Origin: Ailurus styani | Lineage: Eukaryota; Chordata; Mammalia; Carnivora; Ailuridae | DNA length: 64,000 nucleotides | Assembly: GCA_002007465.1 (NCBI GenBank) | Contig: LNAC01000031.1 | Location: forward strand, 5,215,847-5,279,846 | Direction: 5' to 3' | Part shown: positions 11,355 through 22,261 of the stretch, one piece after another | How positions within the stretch are numbered: the first letter of the stretch is position 1 | Layout of the letters: each line of letters starts with the position of its first letter | Position numbers and translations under genes: made by a program | Notes under the pieces: model-generated | Database searches by the model: none | Seen by the model: only the letters and a program-made list of their open reading frames with translations | What the model was told of the DNA's origin: nothing

Positions 11355-11440
11355 GTTCTTGCCATCGTTTAATTTCTCTGAGTCTCAATTTCCCCATTTG
11401 TGGAATGAGAGAAAGTAGCTCTGAAATCTTCAGTTTTGAA
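11355..11440 (+). mobile_element. possible MIR fragment
   Basis: The short match TTAATTTCTCTGAGTCTCAATTTCCCCATTTG followed by TGGAATGAGAG (quoted in pieces: TTTCTCTGAGTCTC, then AATTTCCCCATTTG) follows the MIR core on the + strand. Confidence 0.5.
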
Positions 11441-11464
11441 TCTGTCTTGATTCTTCTATTGATT

Positions 11465-11800
11465 TGTTTTTTATTTAAGTTCAATTAGCCAACATATAGT
11501 ACATCATTTATTTCAGATGTAGTGTTCAGTAATTCATCAGTTGCGATAATACCCAGCGTTCATCACATCATGTGCCCTCCTTAATGCCCATCAGGTAGTT
11601 ACCCCATCCCCACAACCCCATCCTCTCCAGCAACCCTCAGCTTGTTTCCCAGAGTTAAGAGTCTCTTATGGTTTTTCTCCCTCTGATCATTTCCCATTCA
11701 GTTTTCCCTCCCTTCTCCTATGATCCTCTGTACTGTTTCTTATATCCCACATATGAGTGAAACTGTAGGATAATTGTCTTTCTCTGATTGACTTACTGAT
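11465..11800 (-). mobile_element. L1 3' end, antisense (carnivore L1)
   Basis: Landmarks in order are TTCAATTAGCCAACATATAG, CATCATGTGCCCTCCTTAAT, AGAGTTAAGAGTCTC, CACATATGAGTGAAAC and GATAATTGTCTTTCTCTGA. It is less diverged than the copy at 4815 and has no coding part. Confidence 0.88.
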
Positions 11801-11994
11801 TGACAGATTGATAAGTTGGGTTCAGGGATAGTAAGGGATAGCAGGGATAGTAAGTTTTTAAATTTTCCAGTATTGAACTAGGCATATGTGATAATAAAAT
11901 CACATATTATATTTAGACAGTACTTTAAACTTTTCAAAGTACTTTCTCATTTATTATGCCTGTGTTCTTACAACCCTATGCAAAAAGAAGGCAT

Positions 11995-12177
11995 TTTTTA
12001 GAAGATTTGTTTGTTTGCTTGTTTGTTTTAGATGGAGGGGTGCAGGGAAGAGGGGGAGATGGAAATGGAATCTTGAGCAGACTCTGTTCTGAGCACAGAG
12101 CCTGACGTGAGGCTGGATCTCACCACCCTGAGCCAAAGCCAAGAGTCAGATGCTTAACCGAGTCACCCAGGCACCCC
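11995..12177 (-). mobile_element. older SINEC, antisense
   Basis: Diverged copy: GTTTGTTTGCTTGTTTG tail, CTGAGCACAGAGCCTGACG, CCAAGAGTCAGATGCTTAAC, and end GTCACCCAGGCACCCC. The CACAGAGCC and AAGAGTC forms mark an older SINEC subfamily. It lies inside the MIR-like element. Confidence 0.88.
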
Positions 12178-12304
12178 AAGGGAAGGGTTTTTTTTTTTTA
12201 ATTTCCATTTGATAAATAAGGAAAGCTGGTGTACAAAAACTTAAAGTGACTTGCATAATCTCAGAATGCTAATAAATAAGCTTTATTAAAACTTCAGTGT
12301 TCTA

Positions 12305-12528
12305 GGGCGCCTGGGTGGCTCAGTGGGTTAAAGCCTCTGCTTTCGGCTCAGTTCATGATCTCAGCATCCTGGGATCGAGGCCCGCATCGGGCTCTCTGCT
12401 TGGCAAGGAGCCTGCTTCCTCCTCTCCCTGTCTCTCTGCCTGCCTCTCTGCCTACTTGTAATCTCTCTCTGTGTGTCAAATAAATAAATAAAATCTTAAT
12501 AAATAAATAAATAAATAAATAAATAAAG
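12305..12528 (+). mobile_element. SINEC with expanded AAAT tail
   Basis: A complete copy flanked by the perfect duplication CTTCAGTGTTCTA at 12292-12304 and 12529-12541. The tail has grown into an (AAAT)n microsatellite (about 12499-12526). Confidence 0.95.
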
Positions 12529-13679
12529 CTTCAGTGTTCTAAACCCCTGGCCATTGACTCTGAAGCCATTTGAACTTTGTGCAAGGCAACATGCTGAATC
12601 TGTGGTAGTTCTGGGAAAAAGGAAATGAGAAACTAGAAGGCTTAGCAAAAATGACTGAATCCTCAAACTCCAACAGAGGCCTGCCACATAAGGCACTTAA
12701 AAAGCAATTAATGCCTAAATGAGTTAATGAGTGAGTGAAACAAGTGTTGAAAAGAAATCAAACCCTTCTCTAGGAAGACAATCTAAGGTGGTAGAACGAG
12801 CACTTTACATGCTGGCTGTGGCTCTGCCGTTGTCAGCATGGGTAAATTTTTGGTCTCACTTGATTTCTAACTACTCCAGTACTTACAGAGCACCAACTAC
12901 ATTCCGGGAGCTATGCTAGGCACCTGCCATTGAGATGTCTCAGGATACCGGCAGAGAAAGACAACTGCAGGTTATTTCATCAAGAATGAGTAAAAATTTG
13001 GCAAGCAAAGATAGATAGATGCATCATCTCAGGCAGGGGGTTGCCTTGTGCAAACACAAAGAAACAGGTAAGCCCTAGCATAGATGATGGGAGAATCACA
13101 AACAGTCTAGAATGACATCAGTAGTCAGTGTGAGTCAGCGGGTGACACACAAGCTGATGATAGGTCAGGAAGGGCACCACTGCCTTGCGAAGAAGATTCC
13201 ATGGGTGGTGGGAACCGAGGGGAGGAGCAAGCCGGGTTTGTGTTGTAGACATGTTACTGAGGGGATTGACTTGTATCAATACTTTTTGCCTTCGCCAGAT
13301 TCCCTAAAAACTGAGCACAGTGATTAAGTTCTGATACTTCATTGGGAGGTACAATCCGAAGCACTGAAGGGGAGAGAGAAAGAACATAAAGCAGGGAAGA
13401 CTGGGAGGCAATGCAAGGCAGGATGTTACCGGGAGGGCCCCGGCTTCCTGTGTTTCAGAGACATATCTGGTTGCTGTGCACCCACTTGGCCACTTGTGGG
13501 CAGGCAATATGGAGAATCATAATTTGAAGCACTCTGTGAACAGGAAGGGGGTGTGGGGAATTACCTTCCCATCTCCTATTCCATCAGTCCACTGAGGACT
13601 TCTATATCCAAACTGTAGTGAACCCTTTCTTTCCTTAGGTTATAACAGTACAGGTGAGCTCAGTCCAGGTGAATCCACC

Positions 13680-14018
13680 TGTTGGGCTGCTATGCCAGAT
13701 CACCGCAGACTAGGTGGTTGTAAACAACAGAATTTATTCCTCACAGTTCTAGAGGCTGGTGAGTCCAAGATCAAGACACCAGCAGATTCTGCGTCTGGTT
13801 TCCTGGCTCATAGAGTACTGTGTTTTCTCTGTGTCCTTACATGGCAGAAGGAGTGAGGGCTCTCTCTGGGGTCTCTTTTATGAGAGCACTAATCTCATTC
13901 ATGAAGGCTCCACCCTCATGACCTAATCACCTCCCAAAGGCCCCACCTCCTAATACCATAATATTGACCAGTAGGTTTCAACATATGAATTTTAGAGACA
14001 AACATTCAAACCATGGCA
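13680..14018 (+). mobile_element. MaLR-type (MLT1/MST-like) solo LTR
   Basis: The order TGTTGGGCTGCTATGCC, GTAAACAACAGAATTTATTC, CACAGTTCTAGAGGCTGG, TGTGTCCTTACATGGCAGA, CTCATGACCTAATCACC and AACATATGAATTTTAGAG follows MaLR LTRs as I remember them. No internal retroviral genes are present, so it is a solo LTR or fragment. The exact subfamily is not assigned. Confidence 0.6.
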
Positions 14019-14814
14019 GTGACCTATAGGGATAAGTACTGGGTTCACTTTGCAATAGACTATTTTGCAGGAGTTCCATCTTTGTATATATTTATTCAAC
14101 AGCAACAAAGGAGTAGCAAAGGCTTTTCTTCCAGAAAATTCCAGCAACAATTTGATTTAATACCCATTTAATGCAATCTCAGTGATGCTATAATGCTAAC
14201 TTTTTTTTCTCAAGTTAACAAGACAATTTTGCTCAATTATCAGGTGACATTTCATTTAAAATAGCATCTGAGGATCACTCCTGAGCAGAGTTTTTAGATG
14301 AATAGGCAAGCTGACTAACCCTACCTAGCAAAAAAGAACCTTGGAGTCGTTAATACTCTCTTCTAATACATTTATATAAATAATTGGAATTTTTAAAGTC
14401 AAAATTCTGAAACATTAAATATAGGACAGGATCTGAAACTGTGTCTACACAAATACCCATTTTGAAACTTTAGTTGCAGCAGAAAAGCATAATCCTCCCT
14501 CTAAATTTACCAAGTTAAATTTTCTTAGTTTCACAGTTTTTAAAATTCAATTTGTATATTTTTCTGAGTTTATCTTCTTATAAGAGCAATAACTTACAGT
14601 CTTCTTCCATAGCTTATATATATTTCAAAAGTACAAAAATAACATAATTCCATGCTTGAAAACTGAGATAATTTTTTCTGTTGGAAACAAGTCCAAATTT
14701 CACCCAGTTTAAGAACCGTTGCAAACAGACACACTTTGTCCTGGGATACACAGGTACTTAGTGAAGACTAGCCCAGGAAGAAGCCTAGATCTTGGATTCT
14801 ATTCTTCCAAAGTT

Positions 14815-15000
14815 CAGTTCCTAGCTTTGCTAACAACTAACTGTATATCTCCATTAAGTCATATCACTTCTCTGGCCTTCAGTTTTCTTATTGCTAAATT
14901 AAGGAGATTGTGAGGATCACAAATACCTATGCCTATTTGAACCAGATACAGAATTCAGTGAAGTCATGTAAATAATAGACAGTATTAGGGACAGTAATTA
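14815..15000 (+). mobile_element. MIR SINE
   Basis: GTTCCTAGCTTTGCTAACAA, TCATATCACTTCTCTGGCCT and TCAGTTTTCTTATTGC followed by GAGGATCACAAATACC give the MIR order on the + strand. Confidence 0.65.
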
Positions 15001-16735
15001 AGTCAGAGGATACATCCATGGATGTGATCTGAAAGTTGCCAGTTGGAAACTCTTGGACTAAATCATCTTGAGAGCACCTTCCCCAACTCTAGAGCACCAA
15101 CACAATGACTCTAACTAACATAAATGAAGAGTAAGCCAGCATCCATATGACCCGTGTAAAATGGTAATAACCACAAAAGGAAACCTTCCAGAAGGTTTCA
15201 ATGTATTTTAAGAGTGGCGCAGTGTCATATGAAAGAGTAAGGCAAGGACAGGATTGAGAAATGCAGGATCTAAATAACTGAAGGAACTTTCTTGTTCCCA
15301 ACTTTATCCAACCAAAATACTGTGCAAATTGTAACGCACGTTTGATTCTCTAGTATCACACTCCCAATCTAATCCAAAGACTCATTCACATTCAACAAAC
15401 TACAGGTGAGACACTCTGCCAGTTGCTGGAAAGATCTGTAGAAAATCATATTGACGTTTTTCCTTTTTCTTAGAAAATGCATTTGATTGGTTGGTTTGTC
15501 ACCATCGCATCTTACACCTCAATTTAGTCCAAATGTTATTGATAAGAACTTAATTCCAATTAAAATTAGAATTTAGACAAGGATTTGGTATTTTTCTTCA
15601 GCCTTCAGAGTTTAAGGAGACAGCATGCAAGTATTTTGAAATGCATGTTGTATTCGCAGAAAATGAAGTTATTTGATATATGTTCTCCCTTGAGGAAGAT
15701 GTTTTCCAGATTTGGTACAGACTCTGATTTCCTGCTCTCTTTCAATAGTTAACATTAACACACATGGACTTCCTGTCCGTGTCCACCCTGACCAGGGTGT
15801 TGCTTCTTCTTTTCATTTCTTGCATCTGCACCTCTTCCTCTCAATTATTTCAGTCCCAGCTATCTCTCTTGTCATTTTTGATAGGCACAAATAAAAGGAA
15901 AATGTAGACTTTGGTTCAATTTCTAAATTTACTCATACTAAAGAGATGTTTGAACCCAACTATTAGCATTGAGGCCCTATTCATAGAAATATAATTTAAA
16001 AGCAAAGCAATAGACAATAAGTAAAGAATAAGAAAGAGCAAAATTTGAATCAGTCCCTGATTGCTGACTCCTCTGTTTATGATATGTTGCCACATTTATG
16101 CTTATAATTGGCAATTTCCTGTTTTAAATGCCTTTTATTCATTTCTACCCCCTTTCTCTCAGTTTATTGGCTTTGCGATCCCCTTAGTATCTTTCTCTTC
16201 TAAATCAATTGACATTTTTATGAAAAGAGTTTGCAAAGTGTTTAGCTCTGAGAGAAGAGTTTATCATGCATGGGCTGCCATGTTATGAAACCTCTCTTAG
16301 TAAAACGCTGGTACATAACCCTTGAGGTATAATTTTTTGGAGGACTCGTTTTTATTTAGATTTATGTATGGTGCTCTATGAATAAATTGGCATGGTTTTA
16401 AAAATGTAAAAGTCATGGCATCATCAAAGTGCATATTTTATTCATTGCTTAATAACATTTATGAATGAAGGAAGAACACCCATTGTTTTAAAACCTACGC
16501 AAGAACTCACATTCTCGGTGGTTTTCCTCTCCAGACAGCTCATGTTAATCTTTCTGCAGGCAAAGCTCCACTAAACTCGGCCATCCAGGGATTGAAAGTA
16601 CCTCCCAATTTATGTGTACAGTGACAGTGGGTAGTAATAGAATCAGATAAACATGTTTTTGTATCTTATAGAAATAAGAAATTAGACACTAAAAATAATC
16701 AGGGTCTAAATATTGTGAAGAAAGTGTGCCAAATG

Positions 16736-16921
16736 GGCGCCTGGGTGGCTCAGTGGGTTAAAGCCGCTGCCTTCGGCTCAGGTCATGATCCCAGGGTCCT
16801 GGGATCGAGGCCCACATCGGGCTCTCTGCTCAGCAGGGAGCCTGCTTCCTCCTCTCTCCTCTCTCTCTGCTTGCCTCTCTGCCTACTTGTAATCTCTCTC
16901 TCTGTGTCAAATGAATAAATA

Positions 16922-16962
<41 letters not shown>
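16736..16962 (+). mobile_element. SINEC, very young copy with 36-base A tail
   Basis: Flanked by a perfect 18-bp target duplication, AAGAAAGTGTGCCAAATG, at 16718-16735 and 16963-16980. The uninterrupted A run at 16929-16964 is the longest in the window. Both signs point to a recent insertion that could be polymorphic in the species. Confidence 0.96.
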
Positions 16963-16966
<4 letters not shown>

Positions 16967-17074
16967 AAGTGTGCCAAATGAAAGATGTATCCTTCCAGTG
17001 GCTCAAACAGTATTTCTATTGATTTACTTTTCACATACCTCTGTGTGGCCTGCACTTTCACTGTTTGATGTGAC

Positions 17075-17243
17075 GAAAAAAGGAAGGAAGGAAGGAAGGA
17101 AAGAAGGAAGGGAGAGAGGGAAGGAAGGAGGGAGGAAGGGAGGGAGGGAGGAAGGAAAGAGAGGAAGGAAAGAAAGAAAGGAGGGAAGGAGGGGGGAAGG
17201 AAAGAAGAGAAGAGAAGAGAAAAGAAAAGAAAAAAGAAAAGGG
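17075..17243 (+). repeat. 169-nt pure polypurine tract (GGAA/GAAA)
   Basis: No pyrimidine occurs from 17075 to 17243. The tract starts as (GGAA)n and drifts to GAGAA and GAAAA units. It ends 31 nt before an MCTP1 exon. It could form triplex DNA, and its length is likely to vary between individuals. Confidence 0.95.
17130..17148 (+). other. G-quadruplex motif
   Basis: Four GGG runs lie at 17130-17132, 17138-17140, 17142-17144 and 17146-17148 with loops of 5, 1 and 1 bases. This meets the usual four-run rule on the sense strand, so it would also be in the pre-mRNA. Confidence 0.6.
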
Positions 17244-17250
17244 CCATTTG

Positions 17251-17255
17251 CTAAT
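17251..17255 (+). promoter_or_regulatory. MCTP1: likely branch point before exon 17275
   Basis: CTAAT fits the mammalian yUnAy branch motif; the branch A would be 17254, about 20 nt upstream of the acceptor AG. It is squeezed between the purine tract and the exon. Inferred. Confidence 0.45.
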
Positions 17256-17274
17256 TCAAAACATTTGTTTCCAG

Positions 17275-17461
17275 GTGCCAGGTTGACCTGTCGTCCCTCA
17301 GTAGGGAACAGACACACAAGTTGGAGTTGCAGCTGGAAGAGGGTGAGGGACACCTGGTACTGCTGGTCACCCTGACAGCTTCAGCCACAGTTAGCATCTC
17401 TGACCTCTCTGTCAACTCCCTGGAAGACCAGAAAGAACGGGAGGAAATCTTAAGGAGATAT
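17275..17461 (+). CDS. MCTP1: MCTP1 exon: end of C2B and C2B-C2C linker
   Basis: Begins after TTTGTTTCCAG and ends at AGATAT before GTACGT. It is 187 nt: one base completing the split arginine, then 62 codons. It encodes CQVDLSSLSREQTHKLELQL, the last strand LVLLVTLTASATVSI, and the linker SDLSVNSLEDQKEREEILRR ending in Y. The VLLVTLTA strand closes the C2B beta sandwich. The charged linker DQKEREEILRRY separates it from C2C. The exon is the MCTP1 signature in this window. Its acceptor has only 31 nt of ordinary sequence between it and a 169-nt purine tract. Confidence 0.97.
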
Positions 17462-20400
17462 GTACGTATGTAAACCCTCCTAATTCAGGGTCATGCGTGA
17501 TGAGTTGAGGTGGTAAATGATTTACCTGGAGTGAAAGAATTACATCTGAAGGGCTGTGTGACAGTTGAGTCAGCAGAAACAGAGAGCTGGGCAAATGCAG
17601 ATGCCATTACCCTGAGGTCTGCATACCTGCTCTTCCAAAGCAAGTTCTAGATTCTGAGCCTTCCGCAGTGATCTCGTCATGCAGCTCAACTATCATGCAA
17701 GGCAACTTCTCATAAAGGAAAGTCAAGTGTACAGAACATCGCCTCAAAATTAATTCATTGACCCTTTGTAACTGCAATTAAGAGTTCTTTGTCTTCCCAA
17801 GTTTGAAATGGGATTAATGACACCTACATCAATCAGTAGCTTGGTAACGAGAGGATATTCACAGAAGGCATTTTTATTTCAACTGCTTAGAAAAGCCTCA
17901 CTTCGTTCTTTTATCTTATTTTAATTGAATGTGAAATATAATTAAAAGAAAGCCTCCTTACCTTTTGATCACTTGCGGTGTGATGGGGTGGGATAGTGGA
18001 TCACTATAGTAAGCATCCTTCTCAATTTCACCAAACCAAAATATCCGCACCCAAGTCTACCTATTTCCCAGCATCCTCCCCCTGTGCGCTTTCCACCGTG
18101 TAGTTTTCTTGACTCAACAGAGAGGGGAGCTCTTACTCCACCATTCTCTCTCAATGGCGGCTCGAGAAAGTGAATGCGTCAGTACCCATGAAGCCGGGGA
18201 AAAAAGCTTTTCCACTTAAAATGACAAAGCTTGTATTGTACAATGCTGCCAGGTGTTTAGAAGGCTCCTCTAGACATTCAGCCATGAAACCAAGCTCTGA
18301 CTAACAAAGAACCGCTTAATTTTTTTTTTTTTTAGATTCTAAAATATTCCTATTTGCTGACTGACATCCTTCCAATAACTGAATTTAATAAAGATGTACC
18401 TTATCAGGCTGTGCAGATAACATGAAGTGCTGGTACTAATGCTCTACAATATTCTTCAAACAGATTAGCAGGACGTACGTTTCAGCAAATTTATTCTGGC
18501 TATCTCCACTGAATCAGCTGTCTGCTAATGCTTGTACAACTCATCCACCAATGGTGTTATCATAAACAGTTTAATAGAGGTGACTTAGCAAGGCTAAATA
18601 GTATATATTTTTAAACCACCTAAGAGCCCAACGTATTTTTGGGTGTTTTCTAACATGTGATTGCCATTATGAGAATTATTTCACATTTTGGCACCCACAA
18701 AAACATGCTCTCCTGTTACTAGGAGTGAGTCTTGTGAGTGGAAACAATTTTAAAGGCATTAATTGGTATATTAATATAAAAATTCTGGGTATTATAAGAC
18801 TGTATTTTATGGATTAATATTTGATGCTATCCCATATATTAAGATGATAGTGCTAGGCTAGGTAATTAGGAATAATCCAACTATTATTGATTCTTTTTTT
18901 TTTTTTTTCTTTTTGCCGGATGGGCTTCCTTAAATCGGCCATAACCATTCAGGATTTGAATATTTGTTTCTGCACCTTCTTTCACATGCTAGTCGTTATT
19001 TGAATAAAATATAAAATAATGTGTGGATGCCCCGGCTGATTCTCTGATTACATACTGCCTGATGTATTAAAAAGTGAACCGTATTTAATTTTTTTTTTTA
19101 ACCCTGCATTTCAAGCATAGGCCTGTATCTCTCTCTGGAGACCCAGTTGCTATGAAGCTACTGTATGCAGTATAGCACATGTGTTATAATTGCTCATAGT
19201 AATACAAGGACAGAGACCCATACTTGATTGTTTCAGTGTGTTTCCTTTTTATTACACAGATTATGAAATGAATGAATGCTGTATCATGTCTGAAACATCA
19301 CTTGTTTCAGAGAAACATATAGAGGAGGTTATTTGGGGAATTATTTATATATTTTCCTGGGAGAACATGTGTATTTTTTTAATTTTAGGCGAAACTTGTG
19401 AATGTGATTTGGCACTGGCCATAGTGAGGAAAGTGAATGAATTGCCCCAGAAAAGCTCTCCATTTCTGCTGTTCAGTCGTTCATTGTGAAGACTGAAGCC
19501 CCACAAATTAAACAGACATTACTGCATGAGCCATTATTTGATCACCTCATTCTGAAAAGATGGCTAATTCCGTTTTTCTTTTCCTTTTTTTTTTTTCTTT
19601 TGGGGGGAGGAAGGCAGGGAAGGTCACTAGGGGGTGGGTAGTAATGGGTAGTAGACCAAGAGCGATTGTATGACCTTTTCAGAACGGGTATGCTGAACCC
19701 TTGCTCCCCCTTGTCACAGTTTAAAAACCAGAGGAGCTAGTTTAGAGAAGAAGTTGTTAGCATTCCATTTTTATTATGACATTTCACAGTCATCTGATTT
19801 AATGTCCCTTGACCGGATTGTCCACCGTGAGACGATGGGCTTGAAATGTTATTTAGAGCATTGATAAAAGGTGAGCAGTTCTAAGATGACAGCGAGTCAT
19901 AAGGCTGGTGGTGTGACATTAATTTTCTCCATAACAGAGATGGAATAAGACGTCACGGTGACAAGCTGTCAATCAGCGCCGGCCCCTCAGAGCATCTCGA
20001 TACCATAGGATGGGGTATTGCCTCTCCCGTAATAGAGCTGAACTGAGATGCTCTCCCTGACAGCTGCTGCAGCCATAGAGAAAATATATTATACAGCCTT
20101 TCATTAAAAAAATAAAGAGGACTCCTCTCCAGAGCATTTCAATCTTTTCCCATCTATTGAGGGCTGAAAGGATTCACAGCAAATCATAGATTCCTCTGCT
20201 ATGGAAATTTCTGGCTTCAGAAGCCATCCAGGTTTTGAGGCCTTCTAAAATAACCATAAATAACAAGACAGGAATACTTCTTGATGAAGCATTCCTGAAA
20301 GGTCTATTTTTAAACTGATATATTTAAGTTTTTTGCTTTTTTTTTTCTTGGAATTCTTATTATAAGCAATGTGTCACTGGCCTAAACAGTTGAAGTTGGC

Positions 20401-22167
20401 AATAAATTCCTGAGTGTCAGCTGACTGGGGGAAAGAAACCCTTCAAACAATAATTACCCCTCCAAATGAGAAGCAGAACATCAGAGCTGAAGCATCAGAA
20501 GCTATATGTCTGGGCAGGGAGGTTACTCATATGAAACAATTCTCAGCCCGAGGATGATGAGATTTGTTTTAGACACGGTGAAACTTGGTGTAAATTGCGC
20601 CCAAAAATTAAAGGACAGAAACCTTTTGATAAAACCCTTCTCTATCATTAGGAGAGGAGACTTACCCAGTTTATAACACTGAGGAAGCTCTGGGATAAGG
20701 AGAAGCTTCTCTAACCTGACGTTACTGTGTCAGGAAAACAACATGCCTACAAACCTCTGAATTGTAACACTGCTGTCTCAAGTTCCCACTGTTAAACCCT
20801 TAACTTACAGGAATTTAAATGGAGAGAGAGGTGCATTTTTCCCAAAACCTGTCATCTGGGTAGTTTCAGTAGATTTTGGGTGATAAACCGCTATTTTAAA
20901 ACAATACAAGATTAAGAGCTAATCCTGTGTTGAACACTCTTAAAAATTAGGCTCTGAGATTACCCATATATATGCATTTCCTCCTCTCAGTATCCCAAGG
21001 TCATGGCTTTAGTGTACACAATGGCTAGTCAAACAGGACTGATAAAGTTAATATCTCGTGAGCTCCTGCTTTTCAGTATTCTCACATCCGTAATACAAGG
21101 ATGCGGATGTTCTTTAGTAGCAGTTTAATAACTTTGTTATGTTATGCTCCCTGGTCTTAAAGCATTTGAGGGAATATAATACAGAAGTACCTTTCACTTA
21201 CTGAGTAGAAATGCTGGTCTTGTCATAAGAAAAATGCTAGGAAGTGTAAATAAGCAAATGCATATCAGTGTTCTCCATCAATACTTACTCTTTAAGTATT
21301 TTGTGCCCATTAAGTAGAGTTCTGAATTATTGCATTGGTATCTCTCTTTTAATGCCGTCAGATACTATACTTGCAAAAACACCACCATTTTAATTTGTAA
21401 AATTAAATAGGTTTTATCCTTTGGATCTGATTCTTCTATTAAAATTCGCCTACTTCTAGACACACTACAATGGCAAAGAAAACTGCAAACTTAAAAAAAT
21501 TCTTCATCACTTCTGAATTGATTTTTAGTGATTAATTTGACTTCTTTTAGAAGTTACATATGATTTTTTCCTAAAACATTCATAGAACTATGTAAATCTT
21601 TTGAATCTAATATTAGAAAATAGTATTTCAGTAATTCAACCCTCATCTAGCACAGGCAATTTCCAAACTCACCAAGAAGAAAAGAGTAAAAAAAAAATTA
21701 ATATTGACTTTCTTAATCCTAAAGGCTGAAGCGTGTTATATGACTAACAACCTAAGACTCCATGTTAATGATCATTAGTCTCCAAACCGTTGTGCCCATA
21801 GATGACAGATTCTTTGGAGAGCTTCGGTAAAGGAGATTGAAGGGAAAAAGTAGGCACATCCTATTCTATGATTTACTGTTCACCATTGTTCACTGATAAT
21901 TATTTATGGGGAAGAAATGTGGTATTTTTATTCTTTCAGAAAGTCTCATATAGCAATAATTACCTACATCAATACATACGTGTGTGCCTATGTGTAGGTG
22001 CATGTTAATGATGGTGGAAGGGTAATCTGTACTGAAGAAACACAAATATTGCTTTGAATCACTTAAGTAACATCCTGAGATCAACGATAAGACTTGGTGT
22101 TTCCTCACACATTCCTTGAGACCCTCTAGGACCTTTCTTTTCTAACACTGATATTGGGGTCTTTCAG
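17462..22167 (+). other. MCTP1: MCTP1 intron, 4.7 kb, almost repeat-free
   Basis: No interspersed repeat is recognised anywhere in this intron. A YY1-like ATGGCGGC lies at 18154-18161, and a candidate regulatory block at 19890-20160. Several other stretches (around 18420-18600 and 20380-20480) have a conserved-enhancer texture without a definite motif. Confidence 0.7.
19890..20160. promoter_or_regulatory. candidate enhancer block with PBX/MEIS-like site
   Basis: CTGTCAATCA (19966-19975) is the exact reverse complement of TGATTGACAG, the composite PBX plus MEIS/PREP site. Nearby are GACGTCAC (CRE-like) and TGACAGCTGC (20058-20067), a MEIS half-site overlapping an E box. Two 10-base arms, AGAGCATCTC (19989-19998) and GAGATGCTCT (20045-20054), form an inverted repeat. 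Enhancer function is inferred. Confidence 0.4.
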
Positions 22168-22261
22168 AGCCCATTGCGGATATTTCACAACCTGAAAGAT
22201 GTGGGATTTCTCCAGGTAAAAGTAATCAGAGCAGAAGGATTGATGGTCGCTGATGTCACAG
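22168..22261 (+). CDS. MCTP1: MCTP1 exon: start of the third C2 domain (C2C)
   Basis: Begins after GGTCTTTCAG and ends ACAG before GTAAGA, a strong donor. It is 94 nt: 31 codons plus one base of a glycine. It encodes SPLRIFHNLKDVGFLQVKVI followed by RAEGLMVADVTG. This is the first beta strand of C2C (VGFLQVKVIRAEGL) and the first aspartate of calcium-binding loop 1 (D in VADVTG). The other acidic residue of the loop is in the next exon, 18.5 kb away. Confidence 0.97.

Larger units (their letters stand above)
11900..12565 (-). mobile_element. MIR-like SINE, antisense, split by two SINEC insertions
   Basis: The antisense MIR order runs TACTTTAAACTTTTCAAAG, TCTCATTTATTATGCC, TTACAACCCTATG, then resumes after a SINEC with TTGATAAATAAGGAAA, AGTGACTTGCATAATC and GCTAATAAATAAGC, and continues after a second SINEC. 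The outer boundaries are approximate. Confidence 0.55.
1918..17274 (+). other. MCTP1: MCTP1 intron, 15.4 kb, repeat-rich
   Basis: The intron is rich in retroelements: several SINECs, two antisense L1 tails, an L2, a Tigger-type MITE, MIRs and a MaLR-type LTR, all listed separately. Stretches with no recognisable feature are about 1918-4250, 7980-8340, 8950-10040, 12570-13670, 14020-14800 and 15050-16730. A regulatory-looking block lies at 8620-8940 and a possible CpG-type promoter at 10610-10975. The intron ends with a long purine tract just before the branch point. No extra MCTP1 exon was seen. Confidence 0.85.

Noticed and set aside
10242..11913. 18-base string AAAATCACATATTATATT shared by 10242-10259 and 11896-11913
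   Set aside because: AT-rich and short; likely chance, and one copy is a SINE target-site edge.
16927..17375. Long frames on both strands over the purine tract
   Set aside because: They are translation of simple GGAA repeat (lysine/glycine/arginine on +, serine/leucine/proline/phenylalanine on -).
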